Assembly (NCBI GenBank): GCA_020847555.1
Contig: JADLBT010000488.1
Coordinates: 1 to 6,642, forward strand
Direction of reading: 5' to 3'
Length of the DNA stretch: 6,642 nt
Source of the DNA: Gemmataceae bacterium
GTDB taxonomy: Bacteria > Planctomycetota > Planctomycetia > Gemmatales > Gemmataceae
The position numbers were made by a program, and so were the translations under genes. How positions within the stretch are numbered: position 1 is the stretch's first letter; each line of letters begins with the position of its first letter. This document shows positions 5,386-6,642 of the stretch, in pieces. The notes under the pieces were generated by a model. It was given only the letters and a program-made list of their open reading frames with translations, made no database searches and was not told the DNA's origin.

Positions 5386-6494
5386 ACGTGCTCGGTGGTC
5401 CGTGGGCCTGCCTGGTTTCCGTCCGTCCCCGCTGGCGGCGCCGCGGGTTGCCCTGGTCTGTCGAGGTCGGACGTACCCGCGGGGCGCGCGGCCGGGGACT
5501 GGTGGCCGTCGCCCGGCAGCCACGGCCCGCGCGCCAGCGGCGGCGGGCGGCCGGTCTGCTCGGCGATGCTGTAACTGTCCTCGTCGCGTCCCTGGTAGGC
5601 GGTGATCATTTCCGCGATCAGGCCGATCGACATCAGCTGCGCCCCAAGCAGCAGGGCCGCCACGGAGTACGTCAACAGCGGGCGGTTGTGCAAGGGCTCG
5701 GTGAAGTAACTCTGGTCGAACAGGCGGACGAACCAGACGACCGCCAGGTACGCCAGACCGAGCACGCCGAGGAAGAAGCTCACCAGGCCGAAGCTCCCCA
5801 GGACGTGCTGCGGGCGCTGCCCGAACCCGGTGAGAAACTTCACCGTCATCAGGTCGAGGAACCCCTTCACGAAGCGGCGCACGCCGTACTTCGACGACCC
5901 GAACTGGCGCGCCCGGTGGTTGATCTCGATTTCCCCGACCTTGAACCCGCGGGCCGCCGCCAGCACCGGACTAAAGCGGTGCAACTCCCCGTAGAGGCGC
6001 ACCTCGCGGAACACCTCGGCGCGGTAGCACTTCATGCCGCAGTTGTGGTCGTGCAGCTTGACACCCGTCAGCCAGCTGACCATGCCGTTGAAGACGCGGC
6101 TCGGGAACACCTTGTGCCACGGGTCGTGGCGGACGCGCTTCCACCCGCTGATGACGTCCCGGCCCTCCGCGAGCGCCGCCAGGAAGCGCGGGATCTCGGC
6201 CGGGTCGTCCTGCAAGTCGGCGTCGAGGGTCAGGATCGTATCGCCGCGGGCGACGTGGAACCCGGCGGACAGGGCGGCCGCCTTGCCGAAGTTGCGGCGG
6301 AACCGGATGCCGTGGACCTCGTCGTGCCGCCTGGCCAGGTCGGCGATGACGCCCCAGGAGCCGTCCTTGCTGCCGTCATCGACGAAGATTACCTCGACAT
6401 CGAGCCCGTGCCGCCGCGCCGTTTCCGCGATCTCCTGGCGCAGCGGCACCAGGCTCTCCTGCTCGTTGTAGACGGGGATGACGAGAGAGATCAC
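5382..6494 (-). CDS. GT2 polyprenyl-phosphate glycosyltransferase, DPM1/ArnC/GtrB-like
   Basis: The 370-residue product begins MISLVIPVYNEQESL. It carries VDDGSKDGS (38-46), the metal and donor-binding DADLQDDP (91-98) and the loop RQFGSSKYG (196-204), characteristic of polyprenyl-phosphate sugar synthases. Two membrane helices (about 230-256 and 272-297) follow the catalytic domain, as in GtrB and ArnC. It should transfer a sugar from a nucleotide donor to a polyprenyl phosphate at the cytoplasmic face. ArnC and GtrB are about 320 residues long; the excess is a Pro/Ala/Gly-rich tail (about 315-370) of unknown role. I chose GTG at 6494 because AGGAG lies seven bases upstream and the product then starts at the first beta strand. 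An ATG at 6518 would add eight residues but has no good ribosome binding site. The stop overlaps the next gene as ATGA. The sugar and carrier are not readable from sequence. Confidence 0.93.
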   Translation of the reverse strand: MISLVIPVYNEQESLVPLRQEIAETARRHGLDVEVIFVDDGSKDGSWGVIADLARRHDEVHGIRFRRNFGKAAALSAGFHVARGDTILTLDADLQDDPAEIPRFLAALAEGRDVISGWKRVRHDPWHKVFPSRVFNGMVSWLTGVKLHDHNCGMKCYRAEVFREVRLYGELHRFSPVLAAARGFKVGEIEINHRARQFGSSKYGVRRFVKGFLDLMTVKFLTGFGQRPQHVLGSFGLVSFFLGVLGLAYLAVVWFVRLFDQSYFTEPLHNRPLLTYSVAALLLGAQLMSIGLIAEMITAYQGRDEDSYSIAEQTGRPPPLARGPWLPGDGHQSPAARPAGTSDLDRPGQPAAPPAGTDGNQAGPRTTEHV

Positions 6495-6501
6495 GACGAC
6501 A

Positions 6502-6506
6502 CTCCT
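6502..6506 (-). promoter_or_regulatory. Ribosome binding site supporting the GTG start of the GT2 gene
   Basis: On the minus strand this reads AGGAG, seven bases before GTG at 6492-6494. It lies inside the short extension that an ATG start at 6518 would add, so it argues for the GTG start. Confidence 0.6.
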
Positions 6507-6548
6507 GGGGCGGTGCATCTGCGGATGGCCCCGCGAGCAGGGGCGCTT

Positions 6549-6593
6549 TTCTCCCCTTTCCCCTCGTGGGAGAGGGGGAGGGGGTGAGGGGAT
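6549..6593. repeat. Short GC-rich intergenic repeat, copy 3 (longest)
   Basis: This is the fullest copy: on the minus strand it runs as a pyrimidine-rich C/T block, then TCCCACGA, then a G-rich block. Positions 6559-6576 are the exact reverse complement of 2948-2965. The C-rich and G-rich halves are roughly complementary, so it can fold into a hairpin about the CGTGGG centre. It lies upstream of the GT2 start, in the leader or promoter region of the glycosyltransferase pair. Confidence 0.6.
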
Positions 6594-6606
6594 GTGACTG
6601 CAAATG

Positions 6607-6642
6607 CCCCCCCCCCCCCCCCCCCCCGCCCCCCCCCCCGGG
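6607..6642. repeat. Poly-C tract at the window edge
   Basis: Twenty-one consecutive C residues (6607-6627) are followed by a single G (6628), eleven more C (6629-6639) and GGG. On the strand of the glycosyltransferase genes this is a run of G about 113 bases upstream of the GT2 start codon. Long G/C homopolymers are rare in finished bacterial genomes. It may be a sequencing or assembly artefact, or a genuine length-variable tract. Confidence 0.8.

Noticed and set aside
5386..5523. N-terminal extension of the membrane glycosyltransferase to a start at 5523
   Set aside because: It lies wholly within the GT2 coding region, is Arg/Pro-rich, and ignores the ATGA overlap that places the start at 5385.
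5388..6587. Plus-strand open frame of about 400 codons opposite the GT2 gene
   Set aside because: It has no recognisable motif, while the opposite strand encodes an intact GT2 enzyme with DAD and two helices.
6376..6603. Small minus-strand frame whose product contains SPSPTRGKG
   Set aside because: The peptide comes from translating the GC-rich repeat and then running out of frame into the GT2 gene. It is not a real gene.
1..6642. tRNA or rRNA genes, CRISPR arrays, transposase or integrase genes
   Set aside because: The window is almost filled by recognisable protein genes, the spacers show no tRNA-like cloverleaf or regularly spaced direct repeats, and no frame carries transposase or integrase motifs.

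Overview
This is a compact, high-GC bacterial window holding five complete genes on the minus strand and the tail of one plus-strand gene. Gene content, the proline/alanine/arginine-rich tails and the palindromic intergenic repeats suggest a planctomycete of the Gemmata type. That assignment is inference from remembered style, because the window has no rRNA or other marker that fixes taxonomy.

Layout from left to right: (1) positions 1-155, plus strand, the last 50 codons of an unidentified protein ending in a membrane helix; (2) positions 153-327, a convergent intergenic stretch with two palindromes, one of them spanning about 96 bp; (3) 328-2010, minus strand, an ACSF2/FadD-type acyl-CoA ligase; (4) 2080-2892, minus strand, type I methionine aminopeptidase (map) with a GTG start; (5) 2893-3041, a spacer carrying a 14-bp inverted repeat around a copy of a short GC-rich dispersed repeat; (6) 3042-3680, minus strand, zinc-type adenylate kinase (adk); (7) 3681-3834, a spacer with a truncated copy of the same repeat and a weak promoter candidate; (8) 3835-5385, minus strand, a polytopic membrane protein that looks like a GT-C glycosyltransferase; (9) 5382-6494, minus strand, a DPM1/ArnC-like GT2 glycosyltransferase, joined to the previous gene by an ATGA stop/start overlap; (10) 6495-6642, an upstream region with a third copy of the repeat and a striking poly-C tract at the window edge.

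Transcription of the minus-strand genes runs from right to left. The GT2 and GT-C genes form a tight two-gene unit. The likely logic is that the GT2 enzyme loads a sugar from a nucleotide donor onto a polyprenyl phosphate, and the GT-C protein uses that lipid-linked sugar on the outer face of the membrane. adk and map are classic neighbours from the end of the ribosomal spc operon, but here they appear without secY or infA and with the glycan genes upstream. The acyl-CoA ligase follows map by 69 bp and could share its transcript. No defence system, CRISPR array, transposase gene or RNA gene was seen. The least ordinary content is the set of palindromes and short repeats lying between genes.
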